From positions 35,540,212 through 35,604,211 of the forward strand of contig CM028335.1 of assembly GCA_016647705.1 (NCBI GenBank): a stretch of DNA of 64,000 nt, read 5' to 3'. Below, piece after piece: positions 23,201 through 34,918 of the stretch. Both the position numbers and the translations under genes were made by a program. The notes under the pieces were generated by a model. It did no database searches and was not told the DNA's origin. It saw nothing but the letters and a program-made list of their open reading frames with translations. Source of the DNA: Eucommia ulmoides. Its lineage: Eukaryota; Streptophyta; Magnoliopsida; Garryales; Eucommiaceae. Position 1 is the first letter of the stretch. Every line of letters begins with the position of its first letter.

Positions 23201-24320
23201 TCAATGGTATCACAAGTTTCATCAAGTCGTCACTTCGTACGGTTTTGAGGTAAATGTCATTGATGACTGTGTATATTACAAGTTCAGTGGGAGTACATAT
23301 ATTTTCTTGGTATTATATGTTGATGATATTTTGCTCCCTAGTAGCGATATAGGCTTATTACACGAAACCAAGAAATGTCTGACGAAGAAATTTGAGATGA
23401 AAGATCTTGGTAACGCCTCATTGTATTAGGTATCCAGATATTGAGGGATCGTTCTCGAGGTATCCTTGGGTTATCACAAAAGAGCTATATCAATAAGATT
23501 TTGAATAGATTCGGCATGAAAGACAGTAAACCAGGAGATACACCCATAGCTAAAAGAGACACGTTTAGTCTCAATTAATGCCCCAACAATGACCTTGAAA
23601 GGAAAGAGATACATAAGATTTATTATGCTTCAGCAATAGGGAGTCTAATGTATGCTCAAGTCTGTACTCGTTCTGACATAGCATTTATAGTTGGAGTTTT
23701 GGGCAGATACTTGAGTGATCCAGGTATGCAATATTGGAAGGTAGCCAAACGCGTGATGCATTATTTAACGAGAACAAAAGACTATATGCTCACTTATCGG
23801 AGATCAGACAGGTTGGAGATCATCGGGTTTTCTAACTCCGATTTTATAGGATACCAAGATAGCAGGCGCTCTACATCAGGTTATATTATTATGTTGGCTA
23901 GAGGAGCTATCTCATGGAAGTCTGCTAAACAGACTCTCATGGCCTCTTCAACCAAGGCAGTGAAGTTTATTGCTTGATATTAGATGTCCAATCATGAAAT
24001 ATGGTTGCGGAACTTTGTCACTGGGCTGCGTGTGGTAGATGGCATTAAAAGGCCATTGAAAATTTACTGTAACAATAACTCAGTGGCTCTTTACTTCAAC
24101 AACAACAAGAGCTCGACGAAGTCGAAATTTATCGACATTAAGTTTCTGGTTTTTAAGGAGAGAGTCAAGATAAACAAATTGCTATTGAACACATAAGGAT
24201 AGATTCTATGCTAGTGGACCCATTAACAAAAGGTTTAACTCCTAAAGTTTTTCATGAGCACACTGCTCACATGGGTGTTATTTATGATAATACTTTTATT
24301 TATTGGGAGTCATTTTTGTT
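20209..24320 (+). pseudogene. Copia-1 gag-pol polyprotein, decayed
   Basis: Gag starts around the ATG at 20209 (QMLKGTNFKAWKKNYE) and is frameshifted near 20279. It continues VLGCMNLEQALRE and ends with an intact knuckle CYFCKITEHMKNKC (20913-20954). Protease: WWVDSGATAHIS at about 21045-21080. Integrase: LWHKRLGHIS zinc region, LIHTDIYG and FIDNYSRYGYV, with decay around 21810-21990. RT: from about 22860 (GCKWIFKTKRD), with YVDD at 23316-23327. RNase H: 23650-24190, where the active-site region reads SNSDFIG and the later CDN motif reads CNN, so key residues are damaged. Stops and frame changes occur at about 20480, 20697, 21330, 21436, 21814, 22468, 22743, 22848, 23428 and 23976. The polyprotein would package, process, copy and integrate the element's RNA; this copy is inactive. 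Confidence 0.85.
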
Positions 24321-24725
24321 CTATATGTTTTGCTTTGAATATTGAATTGTTTAAGTTTTCTATAGAATAAAGTTGATAGGTTTTTTTTGTTTGCAATGTT
24401 TGCGTTGCATTAAGGACTTTGGATTGATCTCACTAAAGATTAAAGTTGGACCAGTTGGAAATAGACATGTCTAAGATCACATTACATGTAATTTTCATGC
24501 TACTCATCCATATTTGATCTATGTCGTTGAGTATATTAGTATGGTGATCATCGTGGTTTGGTTACACCTGTATTGTGATATAAGTTGCGGTAATTCCATT
24601 ACAAATATATGAGATGGACCAAATTGTTTAAGGAGAAGTCTAAGGATAAATAGCATAAGGATGCACGCCTAAGAAATTTTGTGATATAATTATTTCAAGG
24701 ATAATCTGTAACCCAAGTGGGACAT
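24321..24725 (+). other. 3' untranslated part of Copia-1
   Basis: AT-rich sequence between the end of pol and the 3' LTR. It ends in AACCCAAGTGGGACAT, which covers the polypurine-tract position but is a poor purine run. Confidence 0.5.
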
Positions 24726-25157
24726 TGTTACGAAATTTTATTTCATAATTTAATTTTGGGCAACATATTATTAATACAATTATATTTGCTATTTAAATTT
24801 AATGGGTTAAAATTAAGTGATCTAATTAATTTGGGTAAGCCCATAGACTAATCAAAATGATGTGGGTTACATGAGTAGATACCAGAAATTGTTGGGATGA
24901 TTAGGTGATTATGGAAACCCATTTGGAAGTGAATTGTGAATCTCATTGAGAAACTCCAGAGATTTTGTTGAGGAAGACCATGTACCCGCTCGATCCATAT
25001 TTTTCTCGTGATCGATTGTCACAAGATTCTGCATCACAAGTCAATTGATCGTAATGGATCCGGGTACATAATTTACGTGTACATTAGAATTCTTGGTGAT
25101 TTGACATGTTGATTAAGGTGTTATAAATTCAGATCTACAGGGATTAAAATCCCAACA
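24726..25157 (+). repeat. 3' LTR of Copia-1, lacking the TATA segment
   Basis: 432 bp. It is colinear with the 5' LTR except for a deletion of roughly 80 bp that corresponds to the interval from the AACCC near 18190 to TTTGGAAG near 18275, which contains the TATA-like box. Confidence 0.85.
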
Positions 25158-25196
25158 TAAGCTGCCTGTTGAGTTCTACGAACCACCAATCTTGTA
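25158..25196 (+). pseudogene. LINE ORF1 piece between Copia-1 and Copia-2
   Basis: 39 bp encoding LPVEFYEPPIL, the DUF4283 'LPxEfy' signature. It continues the frame TWDCL from 17995 and runs on to NIGKTIKKSIKIDD at 39258. It is trapped between the two copia elements, with both target duplications at its ends. Confidence 0.7.
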
Positions 25197-25421
25197 TGTT
25201 TAAGATGTCAAAGAACACAAGTGTTGTCCACCATAATCAAGGTAGAATCCAGTTACTTCATCCATGTGCAATTCACTATAATCATGCTCCAGCTCACATA
25301 ATTGTTCATGCATGCTTTGTCTCTTATCTGTATCCTCATTATGATTGTATATATAAGATATCATTTCTCTCATAGTATAATACATGAATGATAATTACTT
25401 ATTATTTCTGAATATCTAACA
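25197..25421 (+). repeat. 5' LTR of Copia-2
   Basis: 225 bp, TGTTTAAGATG...TCTAACA. It has about 45 bp near 25240-25290 that are absent from the 3' copy. Because TTGTA also starts the primer site that follows, this copy on its own looks like a solo LTR; the matching 3' LTR at 39072 shows it is the 5' LTR. Confidence 0.8.
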
Positions 25422-25436
25422 TTGTATCAAGAACAC
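25422..25436 (+). promoter_or_regulatory. primer-binding site of Copia-2
   Basis: TTGTATCAAGAACAC directly follows the 5' LTR and resembles the plant tRNA-iMet site TGGTATCAGAGC. Confidence 0.6.
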
Positions 25437-25503
25437 ATTCAAGATCCATGTAATTTTATTTTTTTTCAGATCTGCAATTTTTTCTCTTCCGCTTTCGCCC
25501 TAT

Positions 25504-27822
25504 TGACACGCCCCGATTTTTCGAAGAGGAAAATAATATTAAATAAAAATTATAAGCTTAAGGAGAGAGGGGTTTTTAAAGCGTCGATTTTTTTCAAAAG
25601 ATATACTTAGGCCGTTTTAAAAAATAAGGAGTCGCTACCTAACATTGGGTTTAAATGGTGTGCTTGGTCACCAAATTTTTAGAAAACAATTTAAAAGACC
25701 TAAGTAAAAAATTGACTCCAAAAAATACGGTCAAACCAAAGATTCATTTAAAGGCTCGGGGGTTAGTTACGCTCGGGGAATGTGTTAGGCACCCCAAGAC
25801 GCCCGTCCGAAAACGGTACCTTATGTCCAATTAAGTTCAATTAGTTTAGTCCGAGTGTTTTATTTTATTTTGAAATCATTCCCTTTCTCATAAAATATTT
25901 TTGGTATTTTTCACAAATAAGGTGAGACAAATATTTTGGATTTTTGGGAATGTTCCCCCGGTATAACCTCTTATCGAATATTAAGAATTCGACAAGGATG
26001 ATCCCCGGGGGGTATTTATGTATGTTTCCGAGAGACTTCTTTAATTTAAATAGACAAACTAAAATAGATGCATGAGATTTGGAAATATGAATGCAAAACT
26101 AACATTTAAATAAGTTTTATGTTTTTTATGCAAGAGTGACTAAAAGAAACTAAATGATTTAATTTAAATATGTCAGTGCAAACTAATATGAATACGGGAA
26201 TCGAAGAATGAACACTATGTGAATTAATGTGATTATGTATGACAATGATTTAATTAAAAAATAGAAGTAGTGTACGTGTCATGACTAGATGTGAAAAAGT
26301 AGTGTGGATTCGTTTAAAAAAAAAAACTACATGTATGAAAAGTGTAAGTGGTAAAAGTGTTCTAAACATGCCGTCTAAATGATACGAGAAATGAACATGC
26401 TAAGTGGATGCAAAGAAAATCTACTTTGAGTTTGCCTGATTAATTTAAAGAAATCCCGTTTTGAAATTCCCTCAAATTCTATGGATAAGAGAATCGAGGG
26501 AGGTTTCTTAAAATCATATTTAAAAATTTACCAAGGGAAGAGATTTCTTAAAACCATTCGTTTCTAAATTTCACCTGAGTCGAAGAATGGAAACGAGATC
26601 ACAAAAAACTCTCCCACGATTTATAGAATCGTCGGATTCACTTTAAGGTTCGCAAGGATTAATTTCCACAAATAAAAGATTTTATTATTTTTTTTATTTT
26701 TTATTTTTTAGAGTTTTGATAACAAGAATAAAAATAAATAAAGAAAATACAGAAAAATAAACAACAAAAACATCATTCACCTAATGATCGGGTTTAGGTT
26801 TAAGCACGAGAAACCCACCCTGCCGTTTTCATCGGATCATCGAACGACTTTATTTTTTTGTGTTTATGAATTTGTAAATAAAACAAAATAAAATAAATAA
26901 TGAAAACATCATTCACCTAACGATCGGGGGTTAAGTTTAAGTACAAGAAACCCACCCCGACGTTTTCATTGGATCATCGGACGATAATACATAAATAAAT
27001 AAATAAAACTTGCAGAAATTTAAATTGTGAAAAGAATAAAATAAACTGAAAGAAGAATTAAAAATTAGGAAAACATACTTGTTCTAGGCCAAGAATCGTG
27101 ATACCCATATTTTCCTCTCTCGCAGACGGCTTCTCAAAAGGGTTTTGAGAATCCCTCTTCTAAAAAGGGTGACTCCTCTCAATTTTTAAATGAATCAAGT
27201 GGGAAGAGGAGGATCTTATTTATAAGAGAAGATTGGGCATGAAAAAACACTTTCGGAAACCCTAAAACTAGGTTTGGCCGCCAAACCTAGTCCAAATTAG
27301 ACTGGGAAATGGTAAAATTGAAAATAAATACAAAAATGGGCCTCTAGGGTTGCGGGCGTGCGTAATCACGCGCCCAATCACCGCCTCAGCAAGTTGGCGA
27401 CACGTGGCAGCAGGCCACTGGCTCTTTTCAAATTATTATTTTTTTTTTCACTTGGTTCAGCCGCCGACAGGGTGGGGCCGCCCTGCCAGTCTCTCTCTTC
27501 TCTCTTGCTCTTTCTCTCTCTCTTCTCTCTCTCTCTCTGACGCCTGCAGTCAGTGGGCAGGCGGCCTAACGTGCCCCTCTCTTTCTCCCCCCCCACTCTC
27601 TCTCTCTCTCACCTACTCTCTCTCTCTCCCTTCATTGATTCTCTCTCTCTCTCTCTCTCTCTCTCACGGTTTGGACCCCATAATTGGTCATTTTTTCAAT
27701 TTAGCTCATTTATTTTTCTTCTTCCAATTTCACACCCATTTCTTATTTCATTTTTCTTTTTTTCTTTTTTCTTCTTATATTTTTTTATATTTTTGCGGGA
27801 CGGTCAAAATGTCGTGTCTACA
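25504..27822 (-). repeat. 3' LTR of the Tat/Ogre-like element
   Basis: 2319 bp. It contains a long CT-rich stretch (27485-27665), a CTAGGTTTGG...CCAAACCTAG inverted repeat near 27272-27294, and two diverged copies of an AACGATCGGG...ACCCACCCCG motif at about 26780-26970. Open frames at 27350-27874 are translations of the CT tracts and are not genes. Confidence 0.88.
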
Positions 27823-27825
27823 GCT

Positions 27826-28205
27826 GACGAATGAATGTTCATTTAGAGGATCGTTTAGAGTAATAACAGAATGACTCGTGACGACACTCATGACGAATAA
27901 TTGTCCATTTAGGTGATCATTTAGAGTAAATAAAGAATGACTCATGACGATACTTATGACGAACAGTTGTCCGTTTGGAGGATCGTTTAGAATAATGGAA
28001 GAAAGAGACTCATGACGATACTCATGACGAACAATTGTTCGTTTAGAGGATCGTTTAGAGTAAATAAATAATGACTCGTGAAGACACTCATGATGAACAA
28101 TTGTCCATTTAGAGGATCGTTTAGAGTAATGAAAAAGGAGACTCATGACAATACTCATGATGAACAAATGTCCGTTTAGAGGATCGTTTAGAGTAATAAA
28201 AAAAC
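27826..28205. repeat. minisatellite of about 63 bp, six copies
   Basis: Copies of (A/T)TGTCCRTTTAGAGGATCGTT TAGAGTAAT... with ACTCATGACGA follow each other with a period of about 63 bp next to the 3' LTR. This sits in the 3' untranslated region of the Tat/Ogre-like element, where such elements are known to carry variable tandem repeats. Confidence 0.85.
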
Positions 28206-28787
28206 TCAAGCCCCAACCCTCTTGGCTGGGGGGACAAAAGAAAGTCTAAAGATATAAAATATGCCCCAACTTGTGGCAGGGAAAAAATGAGAGAGCAAAG
28301 ATATAAAATGTGCCCCGGCCTTTGGCGGGGGATGACTCTCGGATGATCGAACCTTTATAGGTTGCCTATGTACCTTAGCATTATGCTGAGGATCAGGTTT
28401 AGCGTAGTTTACTTGATGCCCCTTTTAGGGAAAAACGCATACCTGGATGCTCATTTAGAGCTTCTAAATTTCCAACAATAAGAGTCTCCAACTCGAGTTG
28501 GGAGGAAGATAAGAGGTCCCGATGACAAGAAAATCCATGCTCCCAGCCTTTTTGAAATCCCTGTAATGAACAAGAAAACACTTTCAAGACAAAACCTTAG
28601 TTTGAAAATTAAGTCACCTTTAATGGCTTCGCAATTCCGTTCCCCCCTTTCGGTCGTAATCGCTTTGGCTGATGGCGCTTAGATCGGAGCAATAATGAGA
28701 GATTCTTCCGTTTGAATTTAGAAGCTTCACGTTCCAACTCAGGGCTTGACATGCCTCGAGGTGATTCAATGAGACTTATTTTTCTTT

Positions 28788-28823
<36 letters not shown>

Positions 28824-30149
28824 AGATTTCACTTTTCAACTCATGGAAGAGCCCAACATGCCTTTATCAAGGTCTCCTTAGCTTGCTCGATTGGATTCTT
28901 GTCTTTTCAAATTTCTAGGTGATTTAATGCTTGAAGTTCTAATACTCTTGAATGCTTTGTATTTTCTCAAGTCCTACAAAACTGATTTAGTCCAAAAATG
29001 GGCAAATGTCACAAATTACTAGAACGAGTACCTTCAATACCTGATATGATTTTCTGTGAGATCTTGAGTGGGATTGTAGAGGAATATGATTCCAATACAT
29101 TTCCAGATCACGACCAATGTTTTTTTTCACAAATTCTAATTCCATTCAAATCCATCAAGTTTTGATTTCGAAAAATGTCGTTTGGCCGCCAATTTGGACC
29201 GAGGCGAAAAAACATGAACAAACCAATCTATCATCTTTCATTCCTCTTCATATTTCTTCCACATTTACAGCAGCGCTTCTTGCTCTGTTACTTCACTTTT
29301 TTTTTTTTACTTTTTTTTTTCTGTTTTTTTTTTTCGTTCCATTTTTTTTTCTTTTCTTCTTTTTCCTTTTTTTTTTTTTTTTAATAGATGATCGAACTTA
29401 CAATGGTTCGGGGCATCCGAGCTTATCAATGAACTTGATCTTCTTTGCAAATTGAGACATTCTTGCAACATTTGAGAGTTTCTTCATTGGGATAATTGGT
29501 CTGGGATGATTGTGTTCTTTTTTCTCCATTGGGTAACTCAGACCGCAGGCGAACCAAGATATTTACACCCAGTTTTATCAATCACTGTAGGACCACCGGA
29601 GATAGCTTTATCATCTTGCAATAATATATCAAAGCATCATTAGGACAATGGATACCAATCTTGATTTTCGAATCCCCTAGTACTCTAGAATTGCTGTCGA
29701 ATTTTGTTTGGGGCCTTTTGGATCTCATCATCGTTTGGCTAAATAAAATCTTTCTTTGTTTCTAGTTCCTATTAGATCGTGGTCTAGCTCTGTATTGAAA
29801 TCATATCTTCACATCCTCACTTAGTTACATCACATACAACATATACAGGCAATTTTGGGTACCTAAAAGAATAAGATTCAAACATTAGACCACAGTTTTG
29901 GATAAACACTATTGCATTATTGAAATTTAAAAAGCCATTACAGAGCAAATCCATTTCCATCCAAAAGGCCAACGGGATGGAAAGGTGAGTACATAAAGAT
30001 TTCCCAATTTTATCAAAAAAACACCTAGCAAATTGAAAGTAAACAAGAACACCCAGTTTTGTAGCCTTTAGATTTTTTAAATCAAGCCTCAGGCACATGA
30101 CTTTCTCCCATCTCCACCAACATGTTGGCAAAAATTGACTTCACCACTT
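28206..30149 (-). other. non-coding internal region of the Tat/Ogre-like element
   Basis: A shorter repeat with ATATAAAATRTGCCCC and GGCRGGG occurs at about 28210-28335. Long T runs lie at 28788-28820 and 29290-29385. No protein domain recognised; pol should be here in a complete element. Confidence 0.6.
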
Positions 30150-31937
30150 CCTGAAGATGCATGCTCAGGCAACGGATTCTGCTGACAGTTTAGTGCACCA
30201 GTCTCAAGTTTTTTAGGAAACGTGATGGCTCATGTTCGTATGAACTCCCGGATCTTATCCTTTAGCTGAAAGCACTGCTCGGTCGCATATCCTCTAGTTT
30301 CTGAGTGGTATTTACAGAAAGCATTTGAAGAAGCTGATTTACTCCCAGGCTTAGGTTTGTAGGATGGAATGGGTGTCGGCATCCCTTGCTTTAAACAATT
30401 CCAATACAGCTCGGTGATTGGGAAGGTCTAGCAGTTCTTTATCATTGATTCGAAAATTTCCCCCAGTAGTACGAGGTAGATAGCCTTGATGGTATTCAGT
30501 TCCTGACTTTTGGGTATAGCTAGGAATTTGAGGTGGGGTGTTTGGGTTTGGCTGATTTGTATGGTGAGGAGGTGTTCGGTAGGCTTGGGTGTAATATTGG
30601 GAAGTATGGTTTTGGTAAAGGGAAGGTACGTTCTGGTAATAGTGGGGACGGTTTTGGTTATATGGTTGGTTCTGGGAATAATATTGGCGATTTTGAGGGG
30701 GATAGTTACAGTATTAGTTGTTCTGGTTTGGGTAGGTTTTGGGATAGAAATCTTGGGAGAAGTTATAGTGAAGGGTTTGTTAGGGAGAAATGATGACAGC
30801 TACCTCATCTTTTCTTTTCTTTGGAGGGGTTGACCTCTTTCTCGAGTCAGGCGAGGTCCCTTCAATCTTTTCGCTTCTTATTCCATCTTTTGTCGCCTCG
30901 GCTTGCTTGATCGTATCGCCAAAGGACGTCACTGCTATGCTTGAGAGATCTCGATAGAATGGTGGGGTCTGTATTGACTTGAATATCTCTAATTGAGCCT
31001 CCTCGTTTAGCCTAGAGACAACTTTGGCAGCTTTCTCCCTCCAGCGAGCAATATACCTTCGGAAGCTTTCATATTTTCTCTTCAGTATCTGGTAGAGGGT
31101 ATTACGGTCTGGCGCGGAATCTTTATTGTACACATACTATTCACAGAAGGCCTCTACCAGATCCTCGAACGTCTTAATCTGCACCAAATCTAGGGTTATA
31201 TACCAGCTGAGAACTGGTCCTTTCAACGATCGTCGGAACATCTTCAAGCAAAGGTCTTCGTTTCGAGCATAAACTCCCAATTCATCCTTGTAGATACTGA
31301 CATGCCATTCAGGGGGGCCAGTACCGTTATACTTTGTGAACTCTGGAACTACAAAGTTTTCCGGATACACTACCCGGGGTGGTGCTGACAACTCTTTGTA
31401 TACCACTTTTCTGGATGACTTCTCCATTTTTAGTTATTCTATGGTTTTCTCCAATTCCTCCATTTTTAGAACCCAGGATGGAGGGGGTCCATCTTCGTCT
31501 TTGTTTGCGGTTTCAATAGCCGAGGCTGGTCGATTAGCATTCAGATCATTCGGCGAAGCAATGACCCTCTCCGGGTGGATGAAGATCTAGGTTGTGGGAG
31601 GGGCCAAACCTTCGGGTGGAGCCTGATATATATGCCCCTGGCTAGGGTATACTGGTGCTTCATAGGAAAAAGAATGAGGGCCCATCTGGGGTCCATAGTA
31701 GACTGATCCCGCGAAGTTCGGGCCGACATGGTTCAGATTTGGCACAGAGTTATCCATCTCGGCACTTGGAGGGTTTCCATTTGGTGATTCAGTCACGGGA
31801 GTTCCACTAGACGGGGGAACAGGCGCCTCCTGAGGCCAGCTAAGTTCGTTAATATTTTCCCTCAGCATGTCAATGGTTTCCTGCATACGAGCCATCTGGG
31901 CCGTACAAGGAGATTTGGGATTACTTTCTGATGTCAT
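30150..31937 (-). pseudogene. gag of the Tat/Ogre-like element, decayed
   Basis: Read on the minus strand. An N-terminal part (31937-31587) starts MTSESNPKSP and is Pro/Gly-rich (QMGPHSFSYEAPVYPSQGH). The core gag domain (31427-31137) reads NFVVPEFTKYNGTGPPEWH and LCLKMFRRSLKGPVLSWY. It continues after a stop (31133-30780) as APDRNTLYQILKRKYESFR then RRYIARWREKAAKV. A Cys/His segment CKYHSETRGYATEQC at about 30265-30320 precedes the truncation. These are the hallmarks of Tat/Ogre gag, the RNA-packaging structural protein. Stops and frame changes near 31430, 31135 and 30500-30790 make it a pseudogene, and protease and pol are missing. Confidence 0.8.
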
Positions 31938-32253
31938 CCTGGAGTGAGTCTGGGCCTGGCTGCAAGTAAAGACCAGACTTCGGATGGGGAGAACTAGAAT
32001 TTCTTTTCTGGGACCAATTTTCCTGTCTCGTCCTGTTCTGTTCTACAACAAGCCCGTTTATTAGTCTATGTGGATCTTAGGTAGCCTTAAAATCCATTCG
32101 AGTTCGAAGTTTTCAATTCCAATAATGATCAATCAAAATAGATAAATATTTGTGAAAATTCTTTCGTTACTTAGTCGGTATTGGAAACTTTGAACTCGTT
32201 TGGTTTTTAAGGCTTCCTAAGACAACATCAATTTGTTAAGTATGAACCCCCCT

Positions 32254-32274
32254 CCCCCCCCCCCCCCCCCCCCC
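32254..32274. repeat. C homopolymer of about 21 bases
   Basis: A run of Cs, preceded by a shorter C run, lies between the primer site and gag of the Tat/Ogre-like element. The G-rich strand is the element's sense strand. Confidence 0.85.
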
Positions 32275-32510
32275 GGCGTCTTGTATCATAGAATCCCAAG
32301 AAAATAATATGGATACAAGATGACCATACTGGTGTCGGAGGGTTTATAACAACATAAGAGCCCGAGAGATAAGAAAGAAAGAAAATAAATAAACATCACA
32401 ACTTATTTACAAAAACTAAAAAGAAAAGATAACAAAATAAAATAAAATATAACATTCAAACATGGAATAGTTGGACTTATTTGCACATATTAGACTCGAC
32501 CCTCTAATTA

Positions 32511-32528
32511 TCCCCAGCGGAGTCGCCA
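32511..32528 (-). promoter_or_regulatory. primer-binding site of the Tat/Ogre-like element
   Basis: The minus strand reads TGGCGACTCCGCTGGGGA two bases inside the 5' LTR. It is an excellent match to the tRNA-Arg-type primer site typical of this lineage. Confidence 0.8.
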
Positions 32529-32530
32529 AC

Positions 32531-34918
32531 TGGCGCGCCCCGATTTTCTGAAGAGAAAAATAATATTAAATAAAAATTATAAGCTTAAGGAGAGAGGGGT
32601 TTTTAAAGCGCCAGTTTTCTCAAAAGATATACTTAGGCCGTTTTAAAAAATAAGGAGTCGCCACCTAACATTGGTTTTAAATGGTGTGGTAGGTCACCGA
32701 ATTTTTAGAAAACCAATTTAAAAGGCCTAAGTGAAAAATTGACTCCAAAAAATACGGTCAAACCAAAAATTCATTTAAAGGCTCAAGGGTCGGTTATGCT
32801 CGGAGAAGGTATTAGGCACCTCAAGACGTCCGTCCGAAAACGGTACCTTATGTCCAATTAAGTCCAATTAGTTTAGTTCGAGTGTTTTATTTTATTTTGA
32901 AATCATTCCATTTCTCGTAAAATATTTTTGGTATTTTTCACAAATAAGGTGAGACAAGTTTTTTGGATTATTGGGAATGTTCTCCCGGTATAACCTCTTA
33001 TCGAATATTAAGAATTCGACAAGGATGGTCCCCGGGGGGGTATTTATGTATGTTTCCAAGAGACTTCTTTAATTAAAATAGGCAAACTAAAATAGATGCA
33101 TGAGATTTGAAAATATGAATGCAAAATTAACACTTAAATAAGTTTTATTTTTTTATGCAAGAGTGACTAAAAGAAACTAAATGATTTAATTTAAATATGT
33201 CAATTCAAACTAATATGAATACGGGAATTGAAGAAGGAACACTACGTGAATTGATGTGATTATGTGTGACAATGATTTAATTAAAAAATAAAAGTGGTGC
33301 ACGTGTCATGACTAGATGTGAAAAAGTAGCATAGATTCGTAAAAAAATAAAAAATAAATAAAAATAAAAATAAAAACTATATGTATGAAAAGTGTAAGTG
33401 GTGAAAGTGTCATAAACATGCCGTCTAAATGATACGAGAAATAAACATGCTAAGAGGATGCAAAGAAAATCTACTTTGAGTTTGCCTGATTAATTTAAAG
33501 AAATCCCGTTTTGAAATTCCCTCAAATTCTATAGATAAGAGAATCAAGGGAGGTTCGCGGAAACAATTTAGTTGAAATTAATATTTTCAATACTTCAAAA
33601 GAAATCCCACAAAAAATTTACGGAGGGAAGAGATTTCCTAAAACCGTTCGTTTCTAAATTCCACTTGAGTCGGGGAATGGAAATGAGGTAACGAAAAACT
33701 CTCCCACGACTTATCGAATCGGCGGATTCACTTTAAGGTTCGCAAGGATTACTTTCCACAAATAAAATATTTTATTATTTTATTTTTTAATTTTTTGATT
33801 TTTTAGGATTTTGATAACAAGAATAAAAATAAATAAAGAAAATACAGAAAAATAAACAACGAAAATATCCTTCACTTAACGATCGGGGTTTAGGTTTAAG
33901 CACGAGAAACCCACCCCGCCGTTTTCATCGGATCATCGGACGACTTTATTTTTTTGTGTTTATGAATTTGTAAACAAAACAAAATAAAATAAAATAAATA
34001 ATGAAAACGTCATTCACCTAACGATCGAGGGTTAAGTTTAAGCACGAGAAACCCACCCCAATGTTTTCATCGGATCATCGGACGACAATACATAAATAAA
34101 TAAATAAAACTTTCAGAAATTTAAATTGGGAAAAGAATAAAATAAACTGAAAGAAGAATTAATAATTAGAAAAACATACGTGTTATAGGCCAAGAATCAT
34201 GATACCCGTACTTTCCTCTCTCGTAGACGGCTTCCCAAAAGGGTTTTAAGAATCCCTCTTCTAAAGGGGGTGAGTCTTCTCAATTTTTGAATGAATCAAG
34301 TGGAATGAGGAGGGTCTTATTTATAGGAGAAGATTGGGTATGAAAAAACACTTTAGGAAACCCTAAAACTAGGTTTGGCCGCCAAACCCAGTCCAAATTA
34401 GACTGGGAAAGGGTAAAATTGGAAATAAATACAAAAATGGGCCTCTAGGGTTGCGGGCGCGTGTAATGACTCGCCCAATCACCGCCTCAGCAAGTCGGCG
34501 ACACGTGGCAGCAGGCCACTGGCTCTTTTCAATTATTTTTTTCGCTTGGTTCAACCGCCGACAGGTGGGCCCCCTGCCAGTCTCTCTCTTCTCTCTTGCT
34601 CTTTCTCTCTCTTCTCTCTCTCTCTGTGTCTCCTGCAGTCAGTGGGCAGGCGGGCCCACTGACGCGCCCCTCTCTCTCTCTTCTCACACTCTCTCTCTTT
34701 CTCTTCTCTCTTTCTCTCTCTCTCTCTCCTTTCACCGATTCTCTCTCTCTCTCTCACTCACAATTTGGACCCCAAAAAGGGTCCATTTTTCAATTTAGCC
34801 CATTTATTTTTCTTCTTCCAATTTCACACCCCTTTCTTATTTCATTTTTCTTTTCTTTTTTTTTTCTTATTATATTTTTTTTATATTTTTGCGGGACTGT
34901 CAAAATGTCGTGTCTACA
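32531..34918 (-). repeat. 5' LTR of the Tat/Ogre-like element
   Basis: 2388 bp, colinear with 25504-27822 apart from small indels. Its outer third is CT-rich in the same position (34575-34760). On the minus strand it carries TATAAATA at 34318-34325. Confidence 0.88.
34318..34325 (-). promoter_or_regulatory. TATA-like box in the 5' LTR of the Tat/Ogre-like element
   Basis: TATAAATA on the minus strand (CCTATAAATAAGA context), conserved in the other LTR near 27218-27225 as TTATAAATAAGA. Confidence 0.5.

Larger units (their letters stand above)
17991..25162 (+). mobile_element. Copia-1: full-length, decayed Ty1/copia element
   Basis: The LTRs at 17996-18506 and 24726-25157 begin TGTTA(G/C)GAAA and end CA. 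The target duplication is TGAGC (17991-17995) against TAAGC (25158-25162), 4/5. The primer site GTGATATTAGAGCC (18508-18521) resembles TGGTATCAGAGCC. After a long leader come gag, protease, integrase, RT and RNase H in copia order (integrase before RT). The copy is about 7.2 kb, carries many stops and cannot be autonomous. It is inserted in the LINE ORF1. Confidence 0.9.

Noticed and set aside
25192-25426. Solo LTR with TTGTA on both sides
   Set aside because: The TTGTA on the right is part of the primer-binding site; a matching 3' LTR with polypurine tract and TTGTA lies at 39072-39257, so it is the 5' LTR of Copia-2.
27350-27874. Overlapping open frames of 60-174 residues on both strands
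   Set aside because: They translate CT/GA-rich tracts of an LTR; the residues are runs of Ser/Leu/Phe or Arg/Glu, and the same happens in the partner LTR at 34451-35099.
27775-28209. 144-residue repetitive frame; also considered as a CRISPR-like array
   Set aside because: The unit is a continuous 63-bp minisatellite without separate unique spacers, in the untranslated region of a plant retroelement.
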